64,000 nucleotides of DNA from Neurospora tetraspora (GCF_033439725.1 NW_026944387.1:124001-188000), one strand, 5' to 3'. Positions 45,562-56,341 are shown, counted from the first letter of the stretch. Notes: a model not told the origin generated them from the letters alone. Numbers and translations: made by a program.

Positions 45562-47898
45562 ATCCCATCCCCTACCCGAGTCTCACAACGAGCCGATACG
45601 ATGAATAGAATAAAAAGAGAAAGATTTCGTTAATTTTAATAATTTTAATAAGGAAGATCCTATTCTAAACGACGCGTTTAACAATTCTTTTAATAGATTC
45701 GAAAGCGCAGTCGAAGAACTTAAAGAAACTATACTTCAACCCCAATTTATTCCTTAACGTTAAATTCAATAGGAAGCTCCCCAAACTATTATCCCTATTA
45801 AGAAACTACCCAACTTATCCCTCGAAATCGTTAAATTTTAATTTAATATTCCTACGCTAATGCAAAAGCAACCACCCCGCTAATTAGAATCCTAGCCAAA
45901 GTCCTAGCTAAAGTTCTTAAACCCACCTTCGATAGAATAATCTTAATAATAATTAAAAATACCGGCAAACGAATTAAATTAATTAGAATAAATATAAAGT
46001 AGCCAACCTTTTGAAGTAGAGCCCTTAAAAGTAAGCGAAAGTAAACTTCGTTATTTAAAAATTAAACCGCCTAGGTATAAATACGAATTTTAGCGCACTG
46101 TTAATAGTAATAATAATATCGTAAATCCTAACCTAACCCTCCCTACCTTCTTCTATAGTATTATAAAAATAAACCGTATAATTCGCTTCCTCGAATATTA
46201 CCTTATAGTTATAAAAGCTCTTTATAACCTCATTTAAATTAAAATAAACTATAATATCTCTAAGAACTATAATTAAATTATTAAATTAACTAATTATAAA
46301 TCGTATTAATTACCGGTAATAGAGAAGTAAGTTAAGGTACTAGAGGATGCTGGTATTTACTTTTAAATTAACGTACTTCTAATATAAATATATTACTTAG
46401 TAAATAGGCATATAATAAAAAATACAATATTAATTTAATAGAATATATAACCCACGCTAAATAAATAATTTATAATAATTTTAAATATGATAAATGGGAT
46501 TTGTAGGATATCGATATTATTATTACTAATTTTAAATATAAATAGTACCATTTTAATATAATATTTCTGAACGTACTAATCCCTAAAGAAAATAAGAAAC
46601 ATTATATTAAATAACCGATTAGTTTTAAAAAGAAGAATTGCAAATAGGTTTATTAATTAATTCGAACCCTATATAAATTAAAATGTAAACCCCTATTTTA
46701 ATTCGAAACCCTATTATTAATTTTTTAAAAATTAAGCTTTACTCCTATCGCTATTAATCTTTATCTTTTCATTAATAATATTTTAAGGGCTATTATAGTC
46801 CTTTACATCGATAATTTCTTCGTAGCTATAATTAATTAGAAGATTATTAATCACGTTAAAACCGTTTTTAAACAGCGGTTCAAACTCAAATATTTAGGAC
46901 TTATTCGAACCTTTTTAGGCTTTAATATCGTTAAAAATCGAATTGAGCATACCGTCTTTATTTTATGAGAGCGATATACTAAAATAATTATTAATAAATT
47001 TACGAAAGGCTTCGTTAAAGGGTAAGACCTTTATCCGATTAAAATTCCTTAGCCTCCGAACTATAAGATTTACGGGGGTAAAGAATTTTTTACCTAATAG
47101 AAAATCTCTATTAAAAATATTAATTCGTTAAATTACTTATTTATTAATACCCGACCGAATATTATATTTACTATTAATAAATTAAGTAAGATTAATATAA
47201 AGCTAACCAACCGCTATATTATTATAATAAAGTATTTATATTTATATTTGATTAGCTATTTAAATTTAAGTACTATTCTTGGAGGATTCTTCTTACCGAT
47301 TAATAATTATATTAATTTATAATTCAAGGTGTATACGAATACCTCTTTTATAAGTAATATTCTAAATAGGAAGAGTACTATTAGGTATATTATATTCCTT
47401 ACTTACGGCGCTATCTATTAGAAGTCTAAAAAGTAGAACTTCGTTATAATTAGTACGACGGAAATAGAGTTCGTAAATCTAATTCTTAACGCAAAATTAT
47501 TAGAATAGATTGGAAATATATTAAAAGACTTAAGTTTTAAGATTAATACTAACTAAATTCTTCATACGGATAATAAAAATGTTAGGAATCGGGTATTTAA
47601 TATTAATATCCCGGCTCGTAACCGCTATATTGATATATAATATAAATAGTTAATTAAGTAAGCGGAAAAGAAGGCGATTAATATAATTTATTTAGCCGGA
47701 GAAAATATATTAAGAAACGGACTAATCAAGGTATTAAAGGCAGATAAATACATAAACTTTATAAAGTTAATTGGCCTTATCTAGAAGAAAATTCCCTAGG
47801 ATTGAAAACACCAAATAGAATAATTACTATATAAACAGTATACTACTTAAATTAACTCCCTTTAATTCATTTTAAGAGTCTTTCAGTCTACGGGGGTA

Positions 47899-48079
47899 TA
47901 TTGGAGGTATCCCGTATTACGTGCGGCCAGCTATAGTTCCCTTTACTAGGTTATAGCCCTACTGTATAGGGTTCCCTCTCCCTCATTTCTAGACCTCCAG
48001 ACTTCTCGAGTCTTCCCTTCTATAACTTAATATATTACCATTATTATTGATTCCTTTCGTTGAGTTCAGCCTGTTCACA
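47899..48079 (+). repeat. Right LTR of the copia-type element
   Basis: 181 bp matching 34511-34691, ending TTCACA, followed by the target duplication TAGTA. It shows more transition-type divergence in its outer part than the left LTR. Normal sequence resumes immediately after it. Confidence 0.9.
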
Positions 48080-48416
48080 TAGTATGTGTCAAGGAGTTAC
48101 CAAGTCTATCGGTCAGTTTGCTTGCATTGTGACTGAACTGTGACTTGCTCCCTTCCTATTCCACAACCTTCCTTTTCATATTGTTTCGCTGCCACGGAAG
48201 GAGCGTTGCCAAAGTCACCCCCTTCGTCCCCCTGCCCCACCGAGAACCTTGATGAGCTCAGCATGCATTCCTGCAAGGCAGTCAAGCAGAACCTGAGAAA
48301 CTTGACTTTTTTTCTTGGCCAAATCTCCTTCCCGTCCTTTTCCCAGCACAACTTCTTCCCCACAGCCAATTCACCTACCTCTATATACCAGAACACGCCC
48401 CAATAGAACCGACAGG

Positions 48417-50061
48417 ATGCCGCCAGTTTACGACGTAGAATACGATATGAACAAAGACGGTACCGTGACTCCTTACCTCGTCGAGTCGATTCCTCCTCCC
48501 GAGGTTCCAGCCCTGTCCTCTACCACGAGTCCGGCCCCATTGACGTCGACTACTGGTCTCTACTTGAGTATGCCGACTAGGATGCGGCTGTCAGTAAGGA
48601 TCCAAAGAAGCGTGCCTCTGCGGCTCCACGACCTGTCGCCGGGAAGAAGAGATCGAGGAACGGAGATGGCGAAATGGAGAAGCGCGTCAAGAGGCAGAGG
48701 CTGGACCGCGATGGATCTTTCCGGACGGCGTAAACATCTTTCGCCCAGTATGCTACTTCTACCCCCATGTCCCACTCTTCTTGAAGAGAACTAACTGACC
48801 ACTGCGCCAACAGCCTCCTCGAGCAACAAGCCATACATTGCAACCCCGCCTCGAAGGGTTATTCCCGACTCCTCCGCCGGCCCTCCTCTCCATGGCAACT
48901 TAGAACGCCATAAGATAACCAAGGACCATATTGCCAGGGAGAATGGGACCTATGTTCCGCTAAAGACAAAAGATGGCGAGCTGGAGTGGTACTGTGAGGT
49001 GTGCGACCGGGGCTGGACGGACGAGTGGTCTCTGCGCTTGCACGAACGGAGGTCGTACGACTCCTCCCCTCGCTCTCTGGGCCCCCCCTCCGCCACCACC
49101 ACCACCACTCGTATCGCTGCCGCTGCCGTCGCCGCCAAGCCCAAGGCCGCCCGTAAGGGCAAGGCCAACGACACTATCGCGCGGCATCTGAGTACCTCTA
49201 CTAAGATGCACCTGTCATGTGCGGTATGCGTTCTAGAGGTAGCATACACCCGCTACGGCTCTCGGGACTTCCAGAGACAGTCGCCAAGTTTCTCAACTGC
49301 TTCCCCGAAGGCTACGAACGCGAAGATGTCTCCGGTGAGCGCCTATTGTGCAGCCTCCGGGCTCTCAGCCGCAGCGTAGAACTGCAATTCGGCGGTACAA
49401 TAGCTCCTACTATCGAGGAACTCCATACTTTCGCCCAGAGTGCCGTGATGGATGATAAGGAGAAGCACATAACCATGGGTAATGGGGTCAGGTCATTGGA
49501 GAGGGACTACAGCGTCGACCAGCTGGCGAGCATACAACTATGGTGCGGCGTCCATGAGCGAGACCTTGTGTTTGGTTGCCTGATGAGTACCGGACTACTC
49601 AACCTCTACAACAACGACAACACCACGGCCGCCACGAGTGTTGTGTGGCTCTACAGTTCGAATGACGGACGACTATACCGACCACTTCGAGGCTCTCCGC
49701 AGACCGACCGTCTCAGGCTCGCAAAATGGCAAAACCTCACGCTGCATTATGAGATACGGCGCCTCTTCAGTGGACACCTTTGAACGACTCAATGAGCTGA
49801 TGGCAGCATAGCGTCGGGAGATGTGGGAAATATCAGCATAGGCTGTACTGCCGCAGGGTCGCTCGTTAGTCTGATGACCGACGACTTTGGTGCTGATCAC
49901 CCTATGGTGATAGAGGCAGCGGCGCTATGTGAGGGTACCTATCAAAGAGGACTATGAGTTGAACGAGGATCTCAAGCTGAATTTGGAGAAAGAAATCAAG
50001 GAATATGAAGAGTGGATGGGCAAGTCTCAACTCCCTCGGCCGCCACCCGGACCCGCTTCGT
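48417..50061 (+). pseudogene. Decayed gene: basic/Zn-finger-like N-part and OTU-like C-part
   Basis: The start MPPVYDVEYDMNKDGTVTPY is followed, in another frame, by GPIDVDYWSLLEYAD, a TAG (48578-48580), then a basic nuclear-type stretch (KKRSRNGDGEMEKRVKRQRL). An intron probably lies at about 48730-48813/48822. Next come a C2H2-like segment WYCEVCDRGWTDEWSLRLHE and, after another possible intron (about 49152-49204), a domain resembling a Sordariomycete protease-like (OTU-type) region: ERLLCSLRALSRSVELQFGG and so on. A late frame change and further TAGs (MAA*RREMWEISA*AVLPQ) break the C-terminal part, which ends near 50061. Repeated TAG-for-CAG changes, about 0.3-2 kb from the right LTR, fit RIP leakage. 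Confidence 0.55.
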
Positions 50062-50673
50062 GACGAGGAAAACAGAAAGTGAACGCTGTGGTAATTGTGA
50101 CATCTGGGTGGTGGCGTCGGTAACAACAATCGACTAATAACAATTTGGTATCTGACCTCAAGCAGACACGGAAGTCATCGATGACATCCTGTTACTGAAG
50201 AAATCTCTTGCCATCCAGTCAATATGTTCCGCTCTTTTATCCACGTCAAAGACACGTCCATCTGATGTTTATTTTCTGTCATCGAGATACTTTCCGTCTC
50301 AACTTGAGATGCGGCATGTCGTCTGTTTGCTTTGCGAATGGGAGGAGTGAACAACGGGAAAGCCCTAGGTACCTAAGACGCCCGTGAAAGGATGAAGCCC
50401 TCGCACCCAAAGAGGCTCAAGAGACTCGGGAGAACTATGAGAGGAAGCGAGAGAGACTCTCGTCCTCGTACGAAGATGCCATCTCTCAGAGCCGCAAGTT
50501 TTAGTCTGGAAATAGATGTCCGTTCCTTTCCCTAGCGTACAGGAAAGACCCCCTTGGAGGTTATCATGGACAAACTGCCCATGCCAGAGCCGGACCATAA
50601 AGGCGCTTATGGATGGAGTTTCCCCGACGATTGATATGACAGACGGATAGACGGCCAGCTCCCGCACACATCC
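50062..50673. other. Region without a supported gene
   Basis: A minus-strand stretch (50365-50667; VYPSVISIVGETPSISAFMV) may be a continuation of the small gene at 50674-50952, but no splice joint could be fixed. Confidence 0.3.
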
Positions 50674-50952
50674 TTACACTCGATTGAACGACTGGCTCTC
50701 GGAGAAGGGGTAGTCGAAAGGGTAGCGGAATGGCGCTGGCATTTCTACCTTCCCGAACTGGACGGACTGCTCAGCCTTATTGACGAGGAAGGTAAGACTG
50801 CGACGGCGGAGGAGACTGAGGAGATCTAGGCCGCCAATGATCGGCATGTTCTGATTAATCCAGTCGTCGTTCGGATCTTTTTCTCTGGCGGCGGAAGAGC
50901 TGGCGCCGCGGTCGGCCGGAGGTTGAGAGGCTTGAGTACGGCGAGGTGCCAT
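50674..50952 (-). CDS. Hypothetical protein, 92 residues, possibly incomplete
   Basis: The ATG at 50952 (MAPRRTQASQPPADRGASSS) opens a polar N-terminus, followed by WINQNMPIIGGLDLLSLLRR and FRYPFDYPFSESQSFNRV. It is preceded in the probable 5' UTR by a tandem 25-bp duplication (about 50979-51028). Protein-like composition supports coding. The 3' end may continue through an intron. Not recognised. Confidence 0.4.
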   Translation of the reverse strand: MAPRRTQASQPPADRGASSSAAREKDPNDDWINQNMPIIGGLDLLSLLRRRSLTFLVNKAEQSVQFGKVEMPAPFRYPFDYPFSESQSFNRV

Positions 50953-51581
50953 TTTGATGGTGGGTTGGCGTGCGGATAAAAGGTTCAACGAAGTTGGTTG
51001 GGATAAAAGGTTCAACGAAGTCGGTTGGGATGAAAAACGGAAAACGAGATGAAAAAGGGAAGATACCTTACGATCTATCTTTATGCATGGATCTGGGTTA
51101 TGCGCTGGGGTGGGCAACCTGGAGCCATTGTGTTTTGGTCCTTGATGAGTCCGCGATTGGTCCGGGGCAATTGGGATCAAGAAAACGAGTCCAAAGTGGT
51201 TGGATCTGGTGCCCGGGGGACGAAGGTGTTTGCCAGCTCCAGAGGGCTCATCGAAAACGTTCTCCCAAGATCCCACCATCCCCAATAGATACCTAACCAC
51301 AAGAACAAGATGGCCCATGAGGCCCACTACAGCGGCAAGAACGAGAAAGGGTATGTGTGCCACGTTTCTGACCACCGTTCTTTACCTCTAGCCTGCAAAC
51401 CCCACCGCCTGTGTTTCGATGCGGTTGGTGCTGTGTTCCGGAAGATCGGCGGTGGCGAGCACGGATAGACAGAGAGCGAACCCATCGTACATGTTCAAGA
51501 CGTTGTCCATGGGTGATCTGTAATGGAGGTGGCAGCTTCGAGACTTTTCTTCGATAACGGAGGCCTGATTTTAGTGTATTT

Positions 51582-52127
51582 ATGCTAATTCAGAAACAGA
51601 TAATGCATATTGAGCTTGAGCATCAGCTTCTCAAAGCTCGGCACGGCGCACCCGTCATCCGGCGTCGGAGACCCCGTTCCGGTACGTCCAACCGTCCCAC
51701 CACTTCCACGTTTTCCTCCGCCTCCCTCCTCTGTCACATCCAGAGCGAAGGCGTGCGCGAGAAGAGGGCTGCCAACAAGGATGAAGTCAATGCCAAACAA
51801 AGGGAGTACAAGGCAAAGTGGAAGATTGAGGACCCTGAAGCATACGCCGAAGCACTCGAGAAGGCCCGCCAGAAGCACGCTGAGAAAAAGGATGAACTCA
51901 ACGCGAAGCAGCGTCAAAGGTGGGCGGAGAAGAAGGATAAGTACAATACGAATGTGCGCGAGAAGAGGGCTGCTAACAAGGAGGAGGTCAGGGCTAAACA
52001 GAGGGAGTACAAGGCAAGGTGGAAAGCCGAGAATCCAGAGAAGCATGCCCAGGAACTCGAGAAGGCCCGCCAGAAGCGGGCTGAGAAAAAGGAACATGAG
52101 ACTGCGAGAAGGCCGAGGATGGAATGA
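51582..52127 (+). CDS. Highly charged repeat protein
   Basis: 181 residues. Residues ~60-175 consist of two copies of a ~65-residue module, VREKRAANK(D/E)EV-AKQREYKA(K/R)WK, then DPEAYAEALEKARQK or NPEKHAQELEKARQK, then AEKK. The copies match strongly at DNA level (about 51755-51905 and 51953-52100), so this is an internal duplication. The product is a long basic helix or coiled coil. Modules of the REYKAKWKxxxPExxAE type are widespread in fungal, phage and large-virus proteins of unknown role. The N-terminal ~55 residues are Arg/Ser/Thr-rich. An intact frame suggests a real gene. Function unknown. Confidence 0.5.
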   Translation: MLIQKQIMHIELEHQLLKARHGAPVIRRRRPRSGTSNRPTTSTFSSASLLCHIQSEGVREKRAANKDEVNAKQREYKAKWKIEDPEAYAEALEKARQKHAEKKDELNAKQRQRWAEKKDKYNTNVREKRAANKEEVRAKQREYKARWKAENPEKHAQELEKARQKRAEKKEHETARRPRME

Positions 52128-53010
52128 GTGTAAGAAATGCAATGACGAGTCAAGCAATGACGAAAACGAATCAAGCAACAGTGGAAGTGACAATGACGTT
52201 CACGATGACCGTGACCAATATCAATCAAGCCACGAAGGAAGTGATGATGACGGTCCCGTTGAGCCCTCTTCTCCTCCTCCTCCTCCATCCTCTTCTTTTC
52301 CTCCGCCCTATCCTCCATTGTATCTCTATTGACTGTATAATCAATCCAAAGAAACTTGCCCAATCCAATCCATTGGACGGTGTTGGGGTCGGTCGGGTGG
52401 TCACGCGGCGTTTTGGGGGGGGTTGGCCGTTGGGACTTATTGGGACTTGGAACGCTACCGCATTCGATTCGATCAGAGATGTCAGGGTTGCTGTGGATCT
52501 TGAATGCCTTGTGCCCAATGATTGTGAGTTAGCAGCTGGCGAAGATGTCCATAGCACACAGCAAGAGGTTGAGACAAGCATCACAACAAAGGTTGCGCAG
52601 GCTGATGTTGGCACTGATAAACCCCGGCTGGCCCTTGATGATCCAAGAAGAGGTGTGGCAGTGGATCATGGTAGCCGACATGTTGTCAAACGAGGTGAAC
52701 CAAGAGACTTTCCGGGATCGGGGGAAGATTGGCGTTGGAATCATGGTGGAATAACCGAAGATGATGGTTGGTGGTCCGGTTGCCGTGTGGGAAGAATAGC
52801 TGTAGCAGATCAAACTCGGTCATGACATTTGAGGTTCTGGTAATCACGAAATCAAGGAAACAGAGTTTGAAGTAAAATCCCACTTCTTTTTGTTTATCAC
52901 GAGCCCAACACCAGAGACCCAGTCGAGGTAGCTATCACTCAACCCGACCTTTTCTCCCATCAACAATTCCGGCATCCAAAAATCTCAAATTCCTGTTCAA
53001 CTCCAACCCC
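52128..53010. other. Region with overlapping frames, no gene chosen
   Basis: Both strands have long open stretches (52124-52825 plus, 52225-52614 and 52529-52813 minus). None shows a domain. The plus-strand reading looks like an antisense shadow. I could not decide which strand, if either, is coding. Confidence 0.3.
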
Positions 53011-53412
53011 TTACGCACCGTTGCGAAGTCTGCACAAAGGCCTTCCCCTCTCCAACACATTCGCGTTGCAAGTCAACCTCGAGTCCTCGATGCAAGTCAA
53101 GCGAGAGCCACCTGTCATTATAACTCCATCAGCTTTTGTTCCCATCTCTCAACTTCCAACAGTTACCGGCGAGGTAGGGCACTCACAGTTATTAACGCCA
53201 GCAGGCACGCACTTCCCCGACTGGCCATTGACCTTGCAAATATCCTGCTTCAAGCTGGTATTCGCGACACAGCAAGCGCCGTTGGGAACGGGGCGGTTGG
53301 CGTTTTGGCGGGCGAAGATATCCCGGCGGAGAACGGAGGTGTCGGACTCGACGACGGCAGCGTTGACGGAGAGAGCCGTGAGGAAGAGGGAGGTGAGGAT
53401 GGTGAACTTCAT
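53011..53412 (-). CDS. Small secreted protein with eight cysteines
   Basis: Two exons, 53187-53412 and 53011-53111, are split by a 75-nt intron (GTGAGT...ATGACAG), giving 108 residues. A signal peptide (MKFTILTSLFLTALSVNAA) is followed by a likely Kex2-type site (VLRR). The mature part has exactly eight cysteines: GACCVAN, QDICKVN, GKCVP, the splice-created VNNCGS, LTCIEDS, LTCNAN and PLCRL. Splicing is supported because the exon 2 frame contributes four of the eight cysteines and ends at a clean stop. The first doublet CC recalls hydrophobins, but the spacing of the rest does not fit. Effector-like or antimicrobial secreted proteins have this general form. The role is unknown. Confidence 0.78.
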
Positions 53413-54262
53413 TTTGGCTGTTTGGGGGTTTGGGTGGATGAAGATGTAGATGGTATTAAGGCTGGCGAGCTGGTGGTTGCCGAGAAGTGGGATGTAGTGA
53501 AGGAAAAGACCGGCCGGCGGTTAGTGAAGTGAAGATTGGTGTATGAATGAGTGGATGTGTTGATGAAGGAGGAGAGAGACTTACAACAAGGGAACAAGGT
53601 TGACTTTATACCAATGCCACCCTTCGGTTAGGAAGACATTCGGAACTCGGTACCGAGGCTCTTGTCTGTACCTGCAATCAGTGTGATGGTGCCGAGTTAC
53701 GCTTGACGCCGGAAAGACTCGTTTCCAGAATGAAAGGTACAGCTCCTGAACCCAAGCGGGAGCTGAGGGCACCTTGACAGGGCCATGACAGGGCGGTTAC
53801 AAGCGCGTAACTCCCACACGAGATCTCAATCCGGCTCCAAGGAGGGCTGTTGTAACAGGAGGCGTCAGACATGGCTGGGCGTCTCGAAGCCCTACGCTTG
53901 TAGGGGCTCAGGGGGCGCTGTTAGGGCTTGTTCGTGTCGCAGGCGGGAGTTCGGGCGAAAGACGTGCCCCACCTTCCCTATTGGTCAATAACACCCCCTC
54001 TTATTGGCTGTACCTCGGAAAACATGGCAGGGGAGAGCTTGCTGGCGGAAAGGGAAAAGAAGACAGATTGGACGACGGTGACATTGCTGGATCTTCTGGT
54101 CAATTCGTCAACGTCACTAGTCCTATCGATAGGCAACAATGTTAAGGAATTTCTGGTGCCCCTCCTCGTCCCCAACCCCTATGTCTTCCCTAGGCTGGGT
54201 TTGCTTTCCTCCCTCCTCCACGCCATTTCGCCTCTGCTGACTGCTTATCAGGCCACCATGCT
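53413..54262. other. Intergenic region
   Basis: This lies between the start of the secreted-protein gene and the 3' end of the NmrA-like gene. The first 200 bases are the likely promoter of the secreted-protein gene. Small hairpins occur (AGCCCTAC...GTAGGGGCT near 53889-53910). No gene is supported. Confidence 0.4.
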
Positions 54263-55255
54263 TCATGCTCCAATCTGCGCGCTGCCAACACCCGTGCTAA
54301 ACTGGCTCTTCTTCAGCAACCACTCCTCCATCGTCAACATGCCCGGGAGCTCCTTCCTCCTCGCCTCGATATCGGCCTTGTAGCCCTCGCTCGCGAACCA
54401 GCCGATCATCAAGCCGAGCTCCTTGGAAAGGAACGTCAACAAACTTCCGGCCAACGAATACGTCAGCGGGACGGGATACCCAGTCGCCTTGGAGAAAGCC
54501 CTGCTGAGCTGGTCAACCGTCAATTCATCCCCCGCCAGCCCGACCGCCGTGTGATTCCAATCCTCCGGGTCGTCAAACACCTTGGCCGCAAAGACGCCGA
54601 TATCATGCACCGCAATCCATTGCAGAGACTTCCCATTCTCTCCCAGGTGGTTCTTCAACGCAGTCAAGAACAAGCTCGTCGGCATGCCAGGCTTGAGGTT
54701 GTCCATGAACGCCACAGGCCTCAGGATCGTCCAGCCCATCCTGGACCCAGGCTGCTTGCCGCACGTCGCATTCAGATAATCCTCAATCATCTTCTTGGTC
54801 TGGAAGTGCGGGATAGGCGTCGGGTTGTCCCAGCTCCGAGCATCGCCGCCACGCTCGACAGAGCTGTACACAAAGTGCTGCACACCGTTCGCAATGGCGC
54901 CGTCAATGAGAGCCTTGCCTTGTTTGACCTCGCCGTCAAACGTCACGCCGGGGCCCATGGAGACTTGAACCGAGAAGACGCCCCAGATGGGGAGTTGCTG
55001 CTCGCCGGCAATAATCTTGGCCGACTCGAAGAGTGCGGGCACATTGTCGAGGTTGCCTTCAACCAGCTTGACGCGCGGGTAGCGCTTGACGAGGTCAAGG
55101 GCCGCAGGGCTGTCGGCTTTGCGGGTGACGGCGAGGATCGAGAACTTGTCGCCCGACTTGTCGAGGTCCATGAGGGCGTCAATGACGGCACCGCCTTGCT
55201 GGCCGGTGGCACCGGTGACGAGGATGGTTTTCTTGCTCCTTGTGAGGGACGTCAT
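54263..55255 (-). CDS. NmrA-like NAD(P)-binding protein
   Basis: 330 residues from the ATG at 55255 (MTSLTRSKKTILVTGATGQQ). An in-frame ATG at 55423 would add 56 residues unlike the family. The N-terminal Rossmann motif TGATGQQGGAVI is that of the NmrA/HSCARG branch of atypical short-chain dehydrogenases. Family landmarks follow: VEGNLDNVPALFESA, GVQHFVYSSVERGG, KKMIEDYL and WTILRPVAFMDNL. The catalytic YxxxK is absent, as in NmrA proteins, which sense NAD(P) rather than reduce substrates. NmrA itself represses nitrogen regulation through AreA. This protein is one of the many relatives of unknown target. Confidence 0.88.
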   Translation of the reverse strand: MTSLTRSKKTILVTGATGQQGGAVIDALMDLDKSGDKFSILAVTRKADSPAALDLVKRYPRVKLVEGNLDNVPALFESAKIIAGEQQLPIWGVFSVQVSMGPGVTFDGEVKQGKALIDGAIANGVQHFVYSSVERGGDARSWDNPTPIPHFQTKKMIEDYLNATCGKQPGSRMGWTILRPVAFMDNLKPGMPTSLFLTALKNHLGENGKSLQWIAVHDIGVFAAKVFDDPEDWNHTAVGLAGDELTVDQLSRAFSKATGYPVPLTYSLAGSLLTFLSKELGLMIGWFASEGYKADIEARRKELPGMLTMEEWLLKKSQFSTGVGSAQIGA

Positions 55256-56341
55256 GGTGTCAAGTGTGCCGATGCTGGTTTGACAGGTTGTGTTGGCTTG
55301 ACAGGGTCCAAGTGATGGATGACAAGTGACAGAGGTGGAAAGGGGAGTGGACCTGAACGAGTGAAAATGTGAGAATGGTGGCGGGGGTTGTCTACCACCA
55401 GCTGTCACAAATTCTCTTTCCATTGCCCGTTAGCCACTGAAAAGTTCCCAACTCGGAGTTTCTTGAATACCCAAGTGGGAGACAGGAAAGACGTGAGGAC
55501 AGTGTTAGTTCCGATGACCGACGACACTGACATGAAAGTCCCAACTGGAGTGGCAGTGACCGCCGCAGCAGTCGCGACTGCACCTTTACAGACATGGCCC
55601 AAGACATAACATTGGAGAACATGTTGGACCATTTTGGGATCTCGCAATCGCTAACTGCCAACTCCCATCAAGCGACGACATCACATTGCGTGACATGCAG
55701 TCCAAGCCTTTCCTAGCGGCATTCATTGAGCGTCCAGGCTTCTCAACATGTCTGCAATGTATCATGCCCATGCTCGAGCGTAGTTTTCTGGGACAACATG
55801 GCACGTCCTTTGCAGGAGAATGGACGCAGACCATGCACCAACCTGTTGGCAGGGTCATGTACGAGTTCTTAGACTGCACGAGCCCCAGGGCTATGGCGAT
55901 GCACGAGCCCAGGTGAGTCCAGCTTTGAGAACCCTTCACCAGTCATGTGGTATATGCCTGCATATGTGAAGGAAGAAAAGAAGGGAGTGAGCACAACTCG
56001 GGGACTTGTCGATCACCGTCCTCCACAGACTTTTATCCTCATTTTCACCCTAGCCAAAGTTCGCTGAGCCTGTCTCGCACTCACCTTGACAGCCATTTCA
56101 CAGCCTTTCAGTGTTCATAGGAACATCATTCAGTATATCGTTTGAACTGAGCCACGTCGTCGCCGCTTAGTCAGTACGTCAACTATCACCACACCTCCCA
56201 CCGACCCAAATTATCCCGCCTTTGTCAGAGAAGCCATCATTACCACTCAAGATCGTTACTCATCACGGTACCTAAGCATCACAAACCTCAGCAAACACCT
56301 CTCGCTACAATCAACCACATCTACCATCACCAACCGCCAAC
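55256..56341. other. Divergent intergenic region
   Basis: This lies between the starts of the NmrA-like gene (minus) and the NTF2/SnoaL-like gene (plus). A small plus-strand frame (55686-55916) has no domain. The pyrimidine-rich CACC/ATCA stretch before 56341 is the probable 5' leader of the plus-strand gene. Confidence 0.4.

Larger units (their letters stand above)
34511..48079 (+). mobile_element. Ty1/copia-type LTR retrotransposon, fossil, interrupted by a gypsy element
   Basis: It is bounded by 181-bp LTRs and flanked by a 5-bp target duplication, TAGTA (34506-34510 and 48080-48084). It is 13,569 bp with the insertion and about 5.95 kb without, a normal copia size. Traces of an integrase (about 36.9-37.3 kb) lie left of the nested element. 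Traces of reverse transcriptase (about 46.3-46.9 kb) and RNase H (about 47.1-47.8 kb) lie right of it. This integrase-before-RT order defines Ty1/copia. The interior is extremely AT-rich with very many breaks, as left by RIP, and it cannot be active. Its insertion predates that of the nested gypsy element. Age cannot be read from LTR divergence because RIP dominates it. Confidence 0.88.

Noticed and set aside
34650-47890. Scattered open frames of 60-95 residues in the AT-rich block
   Set aside because: They are Asn/Ile/Lys-rich chance frames in RIP-mutated transposon DNA and have no independent coding support.
52124-52825. 233-residue plus-strand frame
   Set aside because: Composition rich in Gly/Arg/Asp/Val looks like an antisense reading. 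Competing frames on both strands leave the region undecided.
54551-55315. 254-residue plus-strand frame opposite the NmrA-like gene
   Set aside because: Arg/His/Leu-rich antisense shadow without domains.
55256-55423. 56-residue N-terminal extension of the NmrA-like protein
   Set aside because: An upstream in-frame ATG exists, but the added residues are unlike the family and the Rossmann motif begins directly after the ATG at 55255.
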